Shown here: in pieces, positions 57,297 through 64,000 of the stretch
How the letters are laid out: the number at the start of each line of letters is the position of its first letter
Numbering within the stretch: position 1 is the stretch's first letter
Assembly (NCBI RefSeq): GCF_015680705.1
Contig: NZ_JADNYP010000003.1
Coordinates: 62,001 to 126,000 of the forward strand
Direction of reading: 5' to 3'
DNA length: 64,000 bases
Source of the DNA: Pseudomonas fulva
GTDB taxonomy: Bacteria; Pseudomonadota; Gammaproteobacteria; Pseudomonadales; Pseudomonadaceae
Position numbers and translations under genes: made by a program
Notes under the pieces: model-generated
Seen by the model: the letters and a program-made list of their open reading frames with translations, nothing else
Told to the model about the DNA's origin: nothing
Database searches by the model: none

Positions 57297-58297
57297 AGGG
57301 CGTTCTCCTGATCGATTTGACGTTGTGCGTTCTGTCCGCTCATGGCCATGGACAACACGGCCATGCGCACGGCGATGCCATAGGTGACCTGGTTGAGGAT
57401 CACCGACTGGGCGCCGTCGGCGACCGCCGACTCGATCTCCACGCCCCGGTTGATCGGCCCCGGATGCATGACGATGGCGTCCGGCTTGGCGCCGGCCAGA
57501 CGCGCGGTGGTCAAGCCGAACAGGCGATAGAATTCGCCCTCGCTAGGCAGCAGGCCGCCTGCCATGCGTTCGCGCTGCAGGCGCAGCATGATCACCACGT
57601 CCACGTCCCTGAGGCCTTCGCAAAGGTCCGTGTAGACCTTCACGCCGTATTGCTCGATGCCGACCGGCAGCAGCGTCTTCGGGCCGATCACCCGGATGTC
57701 CGGACAGCCCAGGGTCTTGAGGGCCAGCATGTTGGAGCGGGCTACCCGCGAATGCAGGATGTCGCCGACGATCGCCACGGACAGGTTCTCGAAACCGCCC
57801 TTATGGCGACGGATCGTCAGCATGTCGAGCATGCCCTGGGTCGGATGCGCATGGCGGCCATCACCGCCATTGATCACCGCGACCTCGGGGCAGACGTGCT
57901 CGGCGATGAAATGCGCGGCCCCGGAGTCGGAATGGCGTACGACGAACATGTCGGCGGCCATGGCCTCGAGGTTGCGCAGGGTGTCGAAGAGCGTCTCGCC
58001 CTTGCTGGTCGAGGAGGTCGATACGTTCAAGGTGAGCACGTCGGCCGACAGCCGCTGGGCGGCCAGCTCGAAGGTGGTACGGGTGCGCGTGGAGTTTTCG
58101 AAGAACACGTTGCAGACGGTCTTGCCGCGCAGCAAGGGGACTTTCTTGACCGCGCGGGCGCCGACTTCGAGGAACGAGTCGGCTGTGTCGAGGATTTCGG
58201 TGAGTAGCTCACGGGGCAGGCCGTCAAGCGAAAGGAAATGGCGCAGCTGGCCCTGGTCATTGAGCTGCAGCGGGCGCTTGGCGTCGGTTGGCGTCAT
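57293..58297 (-). CDS. pyrB: Aspartate carbamoyltransferase catalytic subunit
   Basis: A 334-residue ATCase catalysing carbamoyl phosphate plus aspartate to carbamoyl aspartate, the committed step of pyrimidine synthesis. Carbamoyl-phosphate motif [13 protein letters not shown], then [25 protein letters not shown]. The amino terminus is longer than the E. coli subunit, as is known for class A Pseudomonas ATCases that need PyrC'. ATG 58297 gives [13 protein letters not shown]. No pyrI is present. Confidence 0.96.
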   Translation of the reverse strand: MTPTDAKRPLQLNDQGQLRHFLSLDGLPRELLTEILDTADSFLEVGARAVKKVPLLRGKTVCNVFFENSTRTRTTFELAAQRLSADVLTLNVSTSSTSKGETLFDTLRNLEAMAADMFVVRHSDSGAAHFIAEHVCPEVAVINGGDGRHAHPTQGMLDMLTIRRHKGGFENLSVAIVGDILHSRVARSNMLALKTLGCPDIRVIGPKTLLPVGIEQYGVKVYTDLCEGLRDVDVVIMLRLQRERMAGGLLPSEGEFYRLFGLTTARLAGAKPDAIVMHPGPINRGVEIESAVADGAQSVILNQVTYGIAVRMAVLSMAMSGQNAQRQIDQENAL

Positions 58298-58310
58298 CGC
58301 GGGGGGACTC

Positions 58311-58829
58311 TCAAAGGGCTGGTGCGCAAGCAAGGTTCTGGCGCTCGAGAACGAGCGGTGCGGGTCCGGACAATTTTACCCGTTCGTTGGCCGCCAATGA
58401 CAGCGTGGCGCCAAGCACGTTGGGGCGGATCGGCAGTTCGCCTGCGTCCAGGTCGAGCAGGCAGACCAGGGTCACGCTTGCCGGACGCCCGTAGTCGAAC
58501 AGTTCGTTGAGGGCAGCGCGGATGGTCCGCCCACTCATCAGCACATCGTCCACCAGCACCAGGTGCTGGCCTTCGACCTCGAACGGCAGCTCCGAAGGAC
58601 GGACCTGCGGGTGCAGGCCGTTCTGGCTGAAGTCGTCCCGATAGAACGACACGTCCAAGGTACCCAGCGGGCTGCTGTCATGCATCTGCGCCTGCAGTGC
58701 CTGGGCCACCCAGACGCCACCGGTGCGAATACCGATGAAGCGCGGGGCGCTGATGGAACGGCGCGCCAGGTGCGCGCGCAGGTCGACGGCCATCTGCCGA
58801 ATCAGCTCGGCGGGGTTGGGTAGGCTCAT
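58311..58829 (-). CDS. pyrR: Pyrimidine regulatory protein / uracil phosphoribosyltransferase PyrR
   Basis: A 172-residue type I phosphoribosyltransferase-fold protein. PRPP loop [31 protein letters not shown] near the amino end and SFYRDDF. In Pseudomonas PyrR has been tied to control of pyrimidine genes; I see no obvious attenuator hairpin with a T-run in the short 13-bp pyrR-pyrB gap. First gene of pyrR-pyrB-pyrC'. Confidence 0.93.
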   Translation of the reverse strand: MSLPNPAELIRQMAVDLRAHLARRSISAPRFIGIRTGGVWVAQALQAQMHDSSPLGTLDVSFYRDDFSQNGLHPQVRPSELPFEVEGQHLVLVDDVLMSGRTIRAALNELFDYGRPASVTLVCLLDLDAGELPIRPNVLGATLSLAANERVKLSGPAPLVLERQNLACAPAL

Positions 58830-58880
58830 GCTTGCTCCTCAAGAAACCAGGGTATACCCGGCCTGGACCGGGTGGTCAGG

Positions 58881-59312
58881 TCACGTCCCGGCGTTGGCCT
58901 CCAGCCAGCCTTGCAGGAGCAGGGCGGCGGCCAGGGCGTCGACCGGGTTGTCACGGTAGCTGCCGCGCTGGCCACCCTGGGCCAGGCGCTGGCCCTTGGC
59001 CTCGAATGTGGTCAGGCGCTCGTCATGGGTATGCACGGGCAGGTTGAAGCGCCCGTGCAGGCGACGGGCGAACCTTTCGGCCCGGGCACTCATCTCGCTG
59101 GGGGTGCCGTCCATGTTCAGGGGCAGGCCAACCACCAGGGCATCGGGTTGCCATTCCTTGACAAGCTTTTCCACCTGCGACCAATCCGGCACGCCATTCT
59201 GCGCCTTCAGCGTACAGAGTTCACGGGCCTGGCCGGTGATGACCTGGCCAACGGCCACGCCGATCTGCTTGCTGCCATAGTCGAAGCCCAGCAACAGACG
59301 CACTTCAGCCAT
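58881..59312 (-). CDS. ruvX: Pre-16S rRNA nuclease RuvX/YqgF
   Basis: A 143-residue RNase H-fold nuclease (Holliday-junction-resolvase-like) that finishes 16S rRNA 5' ends. Catalytic acidic motifs: LLGFDYGSKQIGVAVG, VVGLPLNMDGT, HDERLTTFEA, and the final aspartate in NPVDALAAALLL. ATG 59312 overlaps the algH stop by one base (TGATG). The ruvX-algH pair is a classic conserved neighbour set. Confidence 0.95.
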   Translation of the reverse strand: MAEVRLLLGFDYGSKQIGVAVGQVITGQARELCTLKAQNGVPDWSQVEKLVKEWQPDALVVGLPLNMDGTPSEMSARAERFARRLHGRFNLPVHTHDERLTTFEAKGQRLAQGGQRGSYRDNPVDALAAALLLQGWLEANAGT

Positions 59313-59881
59313 CAGGCGTGCCCCGCCTGGCTGGTCAGCAGGCTGAGGTTGATACCCAGGCTGGCCGCGGCCGCCTCCAGGCGCAGTTCGCTGGCGGTGT
59401 CGAAGAGAATGCGCGGGTCGAACGGGCAAGTGAGCCAGGCGTTGTCGGCGACTTCGGCCTCGAGCTGGCCAGCTTCCCAGCCGGCATAGCCGAGCGTGAT
59501 CAGGCTCTGGCGCGGGCCCACGCCATCGGCGATGGCGAACAGCACATCCTGGGAGGTCGACAACGACAGCCCCTGCAGCTCGATGGTCGCCTGGTAGCTG
59601 ATATCGTCGCTGTGCAAGACGAAGCCACGCTCGATCTGCACCGGTCCCCCCATGTAGACCGGGACCTGCACACTGCTCGGCGTCGGTTCCTGGTCCGGTC
59701 GCAGCTGTTCGAGGATGTCCGCCAGGCTGATGTCCTGTGGACGATTGACGATCAGCCCCATGGCACCATTGGCATTGTGCTCGAGGACATAGGTCAGGGT
59801 CTGGGCAAAGTTCGGATCGCTCATGTGCGGCATGGCGATCAGGAACTGATGCTTGAGGTAGCTGGGGGCGAAGGTTTTCAT
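59312..59881 (-). CDS. algH: AlgH/YqgE family protein
   Basis: A 189-residue protein of the YqgE/AlgH family: FLIAMPHMSDPNFAQTLTYV, NGAMGLIVNRP, VYMGGPVQIERGFVLHS, GYAGWEAGQLEAEVADNAWL. Named from an effect on alginate genes in P. aeruginosa; molecular function is unsettled. Followed at once by ruvX. Preceded by a repeat element and tonB3. Confidence 0.93.
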   Translation of the reverse strand: MKTFAPSYLKHQFLIAMPHMSDPNFAQTLTYVLEHNANGAMGLIVNRPQDISLADILEQLRPDQEPTPSSVQVPVYMGGPVQIERGFVLHSDDISYQATIELQGLSLSTSQDVLFAIADGVGPRQSLITLGYAGWEAGQLEAEVADNAWLTCPFDPRILFDTASELRLEAAAASLGINLSLLTSQAGHA

Positions 59882-59904
59882 GGTTGATAGTGTGGCTTCA
59901 GGGG

Positions 59905-60008
59905 GCTTCAGCTGCAAGCTACAAGCTGATCTTGTCGATCTTGCCAATGACGCAGGTTTGGGAGATGAAGTCGCTTGCCAGGCGACTCGGTCCGCTTCGA
60001 CTTGCAGC
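59905..60008. repeat. Intergenic repeat element, copy 6 (with core)
   Basis: The left end is GCTGCAAGCTACAAGC; the core begins TGATCTTGTCGATCTTGCCA and includes AGTCGC-TTGCCAG-GCGACT; the right end is CGACTTGCAGCT, running into the tonB3 stop. It separates tonB3 from algH. Confidence 0.8.
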
Positions 60009-60914
60009 TCAGTTGCTGGACAGACGGTCGCCGCGGGCGAAGCGCCAGGTGCGGATGATCTCGAGCCGGTCGAACTCGGCCAGGTCTCCCGTGAACGGGG
60101 CGAACGGCGCGGCCAGGCGGACGATGCGCTGAGCGGCCTGGTCGAGGATCGCACTGCCGGAGGACTCCAGTACCAGCACCTCGTACAACGACCCGTCGCG
60201 GTTGATCGATACCATCATTCGCAGGCTGCCATAGATCTGCTGACGGCGCGCTTCGTCGGGGTAGTTGAGGTTACCTATCCGTTCGACCTTCTTGCGCCAC
60301 TCCTCCTTGTACCAGGCGCCCTTGTCGCGCATGGTCGAGGCCGCATTGAGGCGGTGGATACGCGGGCGCTTGGCGTACAGCTGCCGCTCCTGGGACAGCT
60401 CGGCCTCGAGGCTGGCGATCTCGCTGGACAACTGTGAACTGTCGAACTTCGGCACGTTGGTCGTGGGCTTGGGCTGCGGTTTGCTTTCCCGAGGACGGGT
60501 CACCAGCTTTTCCGGCTTGGCCGCCCTGGTGGTCACGGCAGCCTTCTGCGGCTTCGGCGGTACCCGTACTTCAGGCTTGGCAGCCGGGGGCGGAGTGACC
60601 TTGTTGATCTTGCTGTCCTGGAATGGCGCTACCTCGGTGGTGCTGGGCAGCGCCTTCTTCTCCAGCGTGCCACTGCCCTGCTGGTTTTCCTGGGCCTGGT
60701 AATCGGCTTTTTCCGGAGCCTTTTCGCTCTTGAACGTGGCCAGGGTGATTTCCATTGAACGACGGATTTCCTTGGGTTCGGCGAACGAGAAACCCAGCCC
60801 GAGGATCAGCGCCAAGTGTACGAGGGCAGCCAGGAACAAGGTAAAGCCCAGTCGATCCACCGGGCGCACGCGCGATGGAAGCAGGTCGGAGGGGATGTCG
60901 GCAGGCAACGTCAT
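60009..60914 (-). CDS. tonB3: TonB-family energy transducer (TonB3-like)
   Basis: 301 residues. One amino-terminal membrane span (about 21-44, RLGFTLFLAALVHLALILGLGF), a long proline/lysine-rich periplasmic linker (about 75-170, TPPPAAKPEVRVPPKPQK), a short coiled coil (SSQLSSEIASLEAELSQE), and a TonB carboxy-terminal domain with LNYPDEARRQQIYGSLRMMVSINRDGSL. By position (algH-tonB3-gshB-pilG) it matches TonB3 of P. aeruginosa, which has been linked to twitching motility. No exbBD are adjacent. ATG 60914 is chosen because longer frames add a non-membrane, arginine-rich stretch. Confidence 0.9.
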   Translation of the reverse strand: MTLPADIPSDLLPSRVRPVDRLGFTLFLAALVHLALILGLGFSFAEPKEIRRSMEITLATFKSEKAPEKADYQAQENQQGSGTLEKKALPSTTEVAPFQDSKINKVTPPPAAKPEVRVPPKPQKAAVTTRAAKPEKLVTRPRESKPQPKPTTNVPKFDSSQLSSEIASLEAELSQERQLYAKRPRIHRLNAASTMRDKGAWYKEEWRKKVERIGNLNYPDEARRQQIYGSLRMMVSINRDGSLYEVLVLESSGSAILDQAAQRIVRLAAPFAPFTGDLAEFDRLEIIRTWRFARGDRLSSN

Positions 60915-61022
60915 CGAATATCCAGCAAACCGCAAGGCGGGGCGCCATCCGGGCAGGCGGGCGCGCAGGTCGGGAACGAACTGCATGATACCTCACTCTG
61001 CACGGTGGCTTCGCGTCGGTTG

Positions 61023-61976
61023 TCAGCGGGCCTTGAGCTGGCGATCGATGGCGTCCATCAGGCGGGCGCCAATGCGGGTGTCGTAGGCGGCGTCGATCTC
61101 GCGGATGCAGGTCGGGCTGGTGACGTTGATCTCGGTCAGGTAGTCGCCGATGACGTCCAGGCCGACGAACAACAGGCCTTTCTCGCGCAGTGTCGGGCCG
61201 ACCTGCGCCGCGATCCAGCGGTCTCGCTCGCTCAGCGGGCGCGCCTCGCCACGCCCCCCGGCGGCCAGGTTGCCGCGGGTTTCGCCGCTTGCCGGAATGC
61301 GCGCCAGACAGTAGGGCACCGGTTCGCCATCGATCATCAGGATGCGCTTGTCGCCATCGACGATCGCCGGCAGGTAGGCCTGCGCCATGATCTGCTGCTG
61401 ACCATGTCGGGTGAGGGTCTCGAGGATCACCGACAGGTTGGGGTCACCCGGGCGATGACGGAACACCGAAGCGCCGCCCATGCCGTCGAGCGGCTTGAGG
61501 ATCACGTCGCCATGGGTGCTGGCGAACTCGCGCAGGACATCGGCACGGCGGCTGACCAGGGTTGGCGCCATGCATTCGGGGAAGCGCGTGGCGAACAGCT
61601 TTTCGTTGCAGTCGCGCAGGCTCTGCGGCCGGTTGACCACCAGCACGCCTTCGGCTTCGGCCTGCTCCAGCAGGTAGGTGCTGTAGACGAACTCCATGTC
61701 GAACGGCGGATCCTTGCGCATCAGGATCACGTCCAGCTCGCTCAGCGCCGCATCCTGTTCCTCGCCCAGTTCGAACCAGCGTGCCGGATCGGCGAACACC
61801 TTCAGCGGACGCATCTGCGCACGGGCCTGGCCAGCCCCCAGGTAGAGGTCGCGCTGTTCCATGTAGAACAACGTCCAACCGCGCTCCTGCGCGGCCAGCA
61901 GCATGGCCAGCGAACTGTCCTTCTTGTAGGAGATGCCCGCGATGGGGTCCATGACAATCCCGAGGCGAACGCTCAT
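61023..61976 (-). CDS. gshB: Glutathione synthetase
   Basis: A 317-residue ATP-grasp enzyme joining gamma-glutamylcysteine and glycine. Features: LGIVMDPIAGISYKKDSSLAML at the amino end, RKDPPFDMEFVYSTYLL, ILKPLDGMGGASVFR (glycine-rich ATP loop) and the metal/ATP segment FVGLDVIGDYLTEINVTSPT. Cytoplasmic. It lies upstream of tonB3 on the same strand and divergent from pilG. Confidence 0.96.
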   Translation of the reverse strand: MSVRLGIVMDPIAGISYKKDSSLAMLLAAQERGWTLFYMEQRDLYLGAGQARAQMRPLKVFADPARWFELGEEQDAALSELDVILMRKDPPFDMEFVYSTYLLEQAEAEGVLVVNRPQSLRDCNEKLFATRFPECMAPTLVSRRADVLREFASTHGDVILKPLDGMGGASVFRHRPGDPNLSVILETLTRHGQQQIMAQAYLPAIVDGDKRILMIDGEPVPYCLARIPASGETRGNLAAGGRGEARPLSERDRWIAAQVGPTLREKGLLFVGLDVIGDYLTEINVTSPTCIREIDAAYDTRIGARLMDAIDRQLKAR

Positions 61977-62110
61977 GGGTGATTCCTCATTGGCGGCGAT
62001 TGGCCGCGCTACTCGATTGAAAGTCGTTCAGGGTGGCGCCGGGCGCGCGGATGGTCAAGAGGCGCACGGATGGAATGCCCATCCGGACTGTGCTACAAAG
62101 GCCGGCATTG

Positions 62111-62231
62111 GCTTCGAGCTTCGAGCGGCAAGCCACAGGCTGATCGTGTCGATCTTGCCAATGACGCTGGTCTGGAAGATGGAGCCGCTTGCAAAGGCAA
62201 TTCGGTCTGCTTCGACTTGCAGCTTGCAGCT
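62111..62231. repeat. Intergenic repeat element, copy 7 (with core)
   Basis: The left end is GCTTCGAGCTTCGAGCGGCAAGCC; the core TGATCGTGTCGATCTTGCCA is identical to that of copy 5. The internal stem AGTCGC/GCGACT is broken here (AGCCGC...GCAATT). The right end CGACTTGCAGCTTGCAGCT stops 27 bp before the pilG start, so it must lie inside the pilG leader or promoter. Confidence 0.8.
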
Positions 62232-62257
62232 CAAAGCCCCGCGACGGTGACGCAACC

Positions 62258-62659
62258 ATGGAACGACCCCTGAAGGTGATGGTGATCGACGATTCTCGCA
62301 CCATCCGCCGTACCGCCCAGCTGCTGCTCGGCGAGGCGGGCTGCGAGGTGATCACCGCCAGCGATGGTTTCGAGGCCTTGGCCAAGATCGTCGACCACAA
62401 GCCGGCGCTCATCTTCGTCGACGTCCTCATGCCCCGCCTCGATGGCTACCAGACCTGTGCCATCATCAAGCACAATACCGCTTTCAAGGACATCCCGGTG
62501 ATCCTGCTGTCGTCGCGCGACGGGGTGTTCGACAAGGCGCGGGGACGGGTAGTCGGGTCCGATCGATTCCTGACCAAGCCTTTCAGCAAGGACGAACTGC
62601 TCGATGCGATCAGGGCCCATGTGCCTGGGTTCGCCGGGCAGGCACAACACGCACCGTGA
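62258..62659 (+). CDS. pilG: Twitching-motility response regulator PilG
   Basis: A 133-residue single-domain CheY-like receiver: acidic pocket IDDS, phospho-aspartate in IFVDVLMPRLDG, conserved T/S in ILLSSRDG and lysine in FLTKPFSK. In the Pil-Chp system PilG relays ChpA phosphorylation to type IV pilus extension. The ATG follows a weak GGTGA ribosome site and comes 27 bp after repeat copy 7. First gene of pilGHIJ. Confidence 0.95.
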   Translation: MERPLKVMVIDDSRTIRRTAQLLLGEAGCEVITASDGFEALAKIVDHKPALIFVDVLMPRLDGYQTCAIIKHNTAFKDIPVILLSSRDGVFDKARGRVVGSDRFLTKPFSKDELLDAIRAHVPGFAGQAQHAP

Positions 62660-62703
62660 TGTCGCACGCGTTGCGCATCGATAGCCTTCCATGGGGACGC
62701 AGC

Positions 62704-63069
62704 ATGGCTCGAGTTCTGATCGTCGACGACTCGCCGACGGAAATGTACAAAATGACCCAGATGCTGGAACAGCATGGTCACAGCGTCCTGAAGGCCGACA
62801 ATGGTGCCGACGGGGTCGCTCTGGCCCGCCAGGAGAAACCCGATGCCGTGCTGATGGATATCGTCATGCCTGGCATGAACGGTTTCCAGGCCACTCGCCA
62901 GTTGAGCAAGGATGCCGAGACCAGTGCCATCCCGGTGATCATCGTCACCACCAAGGATCAGGCCACCGACAAGGTCTGGGGGCAGCGCCAGGGCGCGCGC
63001 AGCTATCTGGTCAAGCCAGTCGACGAGCAGACCCTGATCCAGGCGCTCGATGGTGTGCTCAAGACTTGA
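62704..63069 (+). CDS. pilH: Twitching-motility response regulator PilH
   Basis: A 121-residue CheY-like receiver: VDDSPTEMYKM, phospho-aspartate in VLMDIVMPGMNGF, IIVTTKDQATDKVWG and lysine in YLVKPVD. PilH acts as the second, mainly sink-like regulator of the Pil-Chp pathway. GGGGACGCAGC precedes the ATG. It is 44 bp after pilG and almost touches pilI. Confidence 0.95.
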   Translation: MARVLIVDDSPTEMYKMTQMLEQHGHSVLKADNGADGVALARQEKPDAVLMDIVMPGMNGFQATRQLSKDAETSAIPVIIVTTKDQATDKVWGQRQGARSYLVKPVDEQTLIQALDGVLKT

Positions 63070-63071
63070 TC

Positions 63072-63620
63072 ATGCAGTCATCCGGGGGGACGCCGACCGC
63101 CTTCGAACTGCTGCTGGACATCGATCGGCGTTGCCGGCTGCTGACTGCCGACCAGCCGTCATCGGAGCGCCGGGTCGAACAGTGGAGCGGCATCGGTTTT
63201 CGCCTTGCCGGACAATGGTTCGTCGCGCCCATGGGCGAGGTCGCCGAAGTGCTCAACGAGCCACGCAGCACCCGGGTGCCCGGCGTGCAGCCCTGGGTCC
63301 GGGGCGTGGCCAACCTGCGCGGGCGGTTGCTACCGGTGATGGACCTGGCTGGTTTCTTCGGCGTGGGGCCGGTGTTGCCAGGCAAGCAGCGTCGGGTGCT
63401 GGTGCTGGACCACGAAGCCATTTTCGCCGGCCTGCTGGTCGATGAGGTGCTGGGGCTGCAGCATTTTCCCCCCGCCAGCCTGCAACCTGTGCCACCACAA
63501 CCTTTGATCCCGGCCGCTGCCCCGTTCGTCCGTGGACATTTCGCGACGCAGCGCAACTGGGCGATCTTCAGCCCTTATGCCTTGGCCCAGGCGCCCGGTT
63601 TCCTGGACGTGGCGCTGTAG
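63072..63620 (+). CDS. pilI: CheW-like adaptor PilI
   Basis: A 182-residue CheW-domain protein coupling the receptor PilJ to the kinase ChpA: GIGFRLAGQWFVAPMGEVAEVLN, VPGVQPWVRGVANLRGRLLPVMDLAGFFG, VLVLDHEAIFAGLLVDEVLGLQHF. ATG 63072 lies 2 bp after the pilH stop. Confidence 0.93.
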   Translation: MQSSGGTPTAFELLLDIDRRCRLLTADQPSSERRVEQWSGIGFRLAGQWFVAPMGEVAEVLNEPRSTRVPGVQPWVRGVANLRGRLLPVMDLAGFFGVGPVLPGKQRRVLVLDHEAIFAGLLVDEVLGLQHFPPASLQPVPPQPLIPAAAPFVRGHFATQRNWAIFSPYALAQAPGFLDVAL

Positions 63621-63633
63621 AGGACTTCGATTC

Positions 63634-64000
63634 GTGAGCACGCCTGTGACCCCCGCCGTTTCCAGCCGATCGCGCAGCAGTGCGCAGATCACCGTGCTGT
63701 TCGTGGTGCTGATCCTGTCGATCATCCTGCTGTTCGCCAATTTCGCCTATCTCAATACCCAGTCCGGCTATGACAAGCAGTACATCGGTCATGCCGGCGA
63801 GCTGCGCGTACTGTCCCAACGCATTGCCAAGAACGCCACCGAGGCGGCAGCCGGCAAGTCATTGGCGTTCAAGCTGCTCAGCGATGCGCGCAATGATTTC
63901 GAGAGGCGCTGGAGCTACCTCAAGGATGGCGATGCGACCACTGGTCTGCCGGCGGCACCGGCAGCGGTCCGCGACGAAATGGCCGCGGTACGGCAGGATT
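63634..64000 (+). CDS. pilJ: Type IV pilus chemoreceptor PilJ (5' part only)
   Basis: GTG 63634 (GAGGA ribosome site upstream) opens a frame running off the right edge, 122 codons seen. A cytoplasmic start of about 15 residues (STPVTPAVSSRSRSSAQ) is followed by a membrane span (ITVLFVVLILSIILLFANF) and then AYLNTQSGYDKQYIGHAGELRVLSQRIAKNATEAAAGK, the conserved PilJ periplasmic start. The signalling domain is outside the window. Confidence 0.93.
   Translation, partial: MSTPVTPAVSSRSRSSAQITVLFVVLILSIILLFANFAYLNTQSGYDKQYIGHAGELRVLSQRIAKNATEAAAGKSLAFKLLSDARNDFERRWSYLKDGDATTGLPAAPAAVRDEMAAVRQD

Noticed and set aside
1..64000. tRNA or rRNA genes
   Set aside because: No cloverleaf-like segment with a TTCGA(A/G) T-loop in a consistent context was found in any intergenic region, and no rRNA-like sequence is present.

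Overview
The window is an ordinary, gene-dense, high-GC stretch of a fluorescent Pseudomonas chromosome, most likely from the P. putida / P. entomophila group. The evidence is the proteins themselves (PhaC1 and PhaZ, BetIBA/BetT, Pil-Chp, OpgGH) and a gene order that I recall as almost collinear with P. putida KT2440 from nhaP2 down to pilJ. There are no rRNA or tRNA genes, no CRISPR array, no transposase gene and no prophage. Novelty is therefore confined to one accessory gene, intergenic repeats, regulatory DNA and one rearranged locus.

Layout. 1-7.4 kb: cation/proton antiporter (cut by the window edge), then choline-to-betaine genes betA-betB-betI and divergent betT, with a perfect 20-bp palindrome as probable BetI operator. 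7.5-12.2 kb: one 1,556-codon accessory gene resembling Pseudomonas dermonecrotic-toxin-like (DUF6543-type) proteins. 12.2-17.4 kb: gpmI-envC-ctpA-yibQ, all leftward. 17.6-18.8 kb: rhodanese-like protein, grxC, secB. 18.9-25.1 kb: trmL, a small membrane protein, ntrC, ntrB, a lipoprotein-type chorismate mutase and glnA. This nitrogen block has readable NtrC and sigma-54 sites in front of glnA, and a second set that appears to drive a very short RNA (NrsZ-like) just beyond ntrC. 25.4-34.8 kb: thiI, typA, YkgJ-like protein, glgP, fbp, DUF924 protein, two lipoproteins. 35-43.8 kb: pip, dtd, opgGH and a polar amino acid ABC transporter. 44-50 kb: ubiE-ubiJ-ubiB-hisI-hisE-tatA-tatB-tatC-rsmE, one leftward run. 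50-53 kb: a reduced polyhydroxyalkanoate locus, phaC1-phaZ plus a small PHA-system protein. 53-58.8 kb: DUF971, hslVU, pyrR-pyrB-pyrC'. 58.9-64 kb: ruvX, algH, tonB3, gshB and the start of the pilGHIJ chemosensory operon (pilJ cut by the window edge).

Main points of interest. (i) The pha locus lacks phaC2, phaD, phaF and phaI where P. putida has them, phaZ is about 16 codons short, and a repeat lies at the junction; this looks like a deletion scar. (ii) A compact NtrC-site / sigma-54-promoter / terminator unit predicts a roughly 50-nt nitrogen-controlled sRNA. (iii) A family of CAAGC/GCTTG-flanked intergenic repeats occurs at least seven times, three copies sharing a core of about 70 bp. (iv) A 142-bp MITE-like inverted repeat abuts the phaC1 stop codon. 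(v) The large toxin-like gene sits alone between housekeeping neighbours. Operons are tightly packed, with many ATGA/GTGA overlaps, and several genes use GTG or TTG starts.
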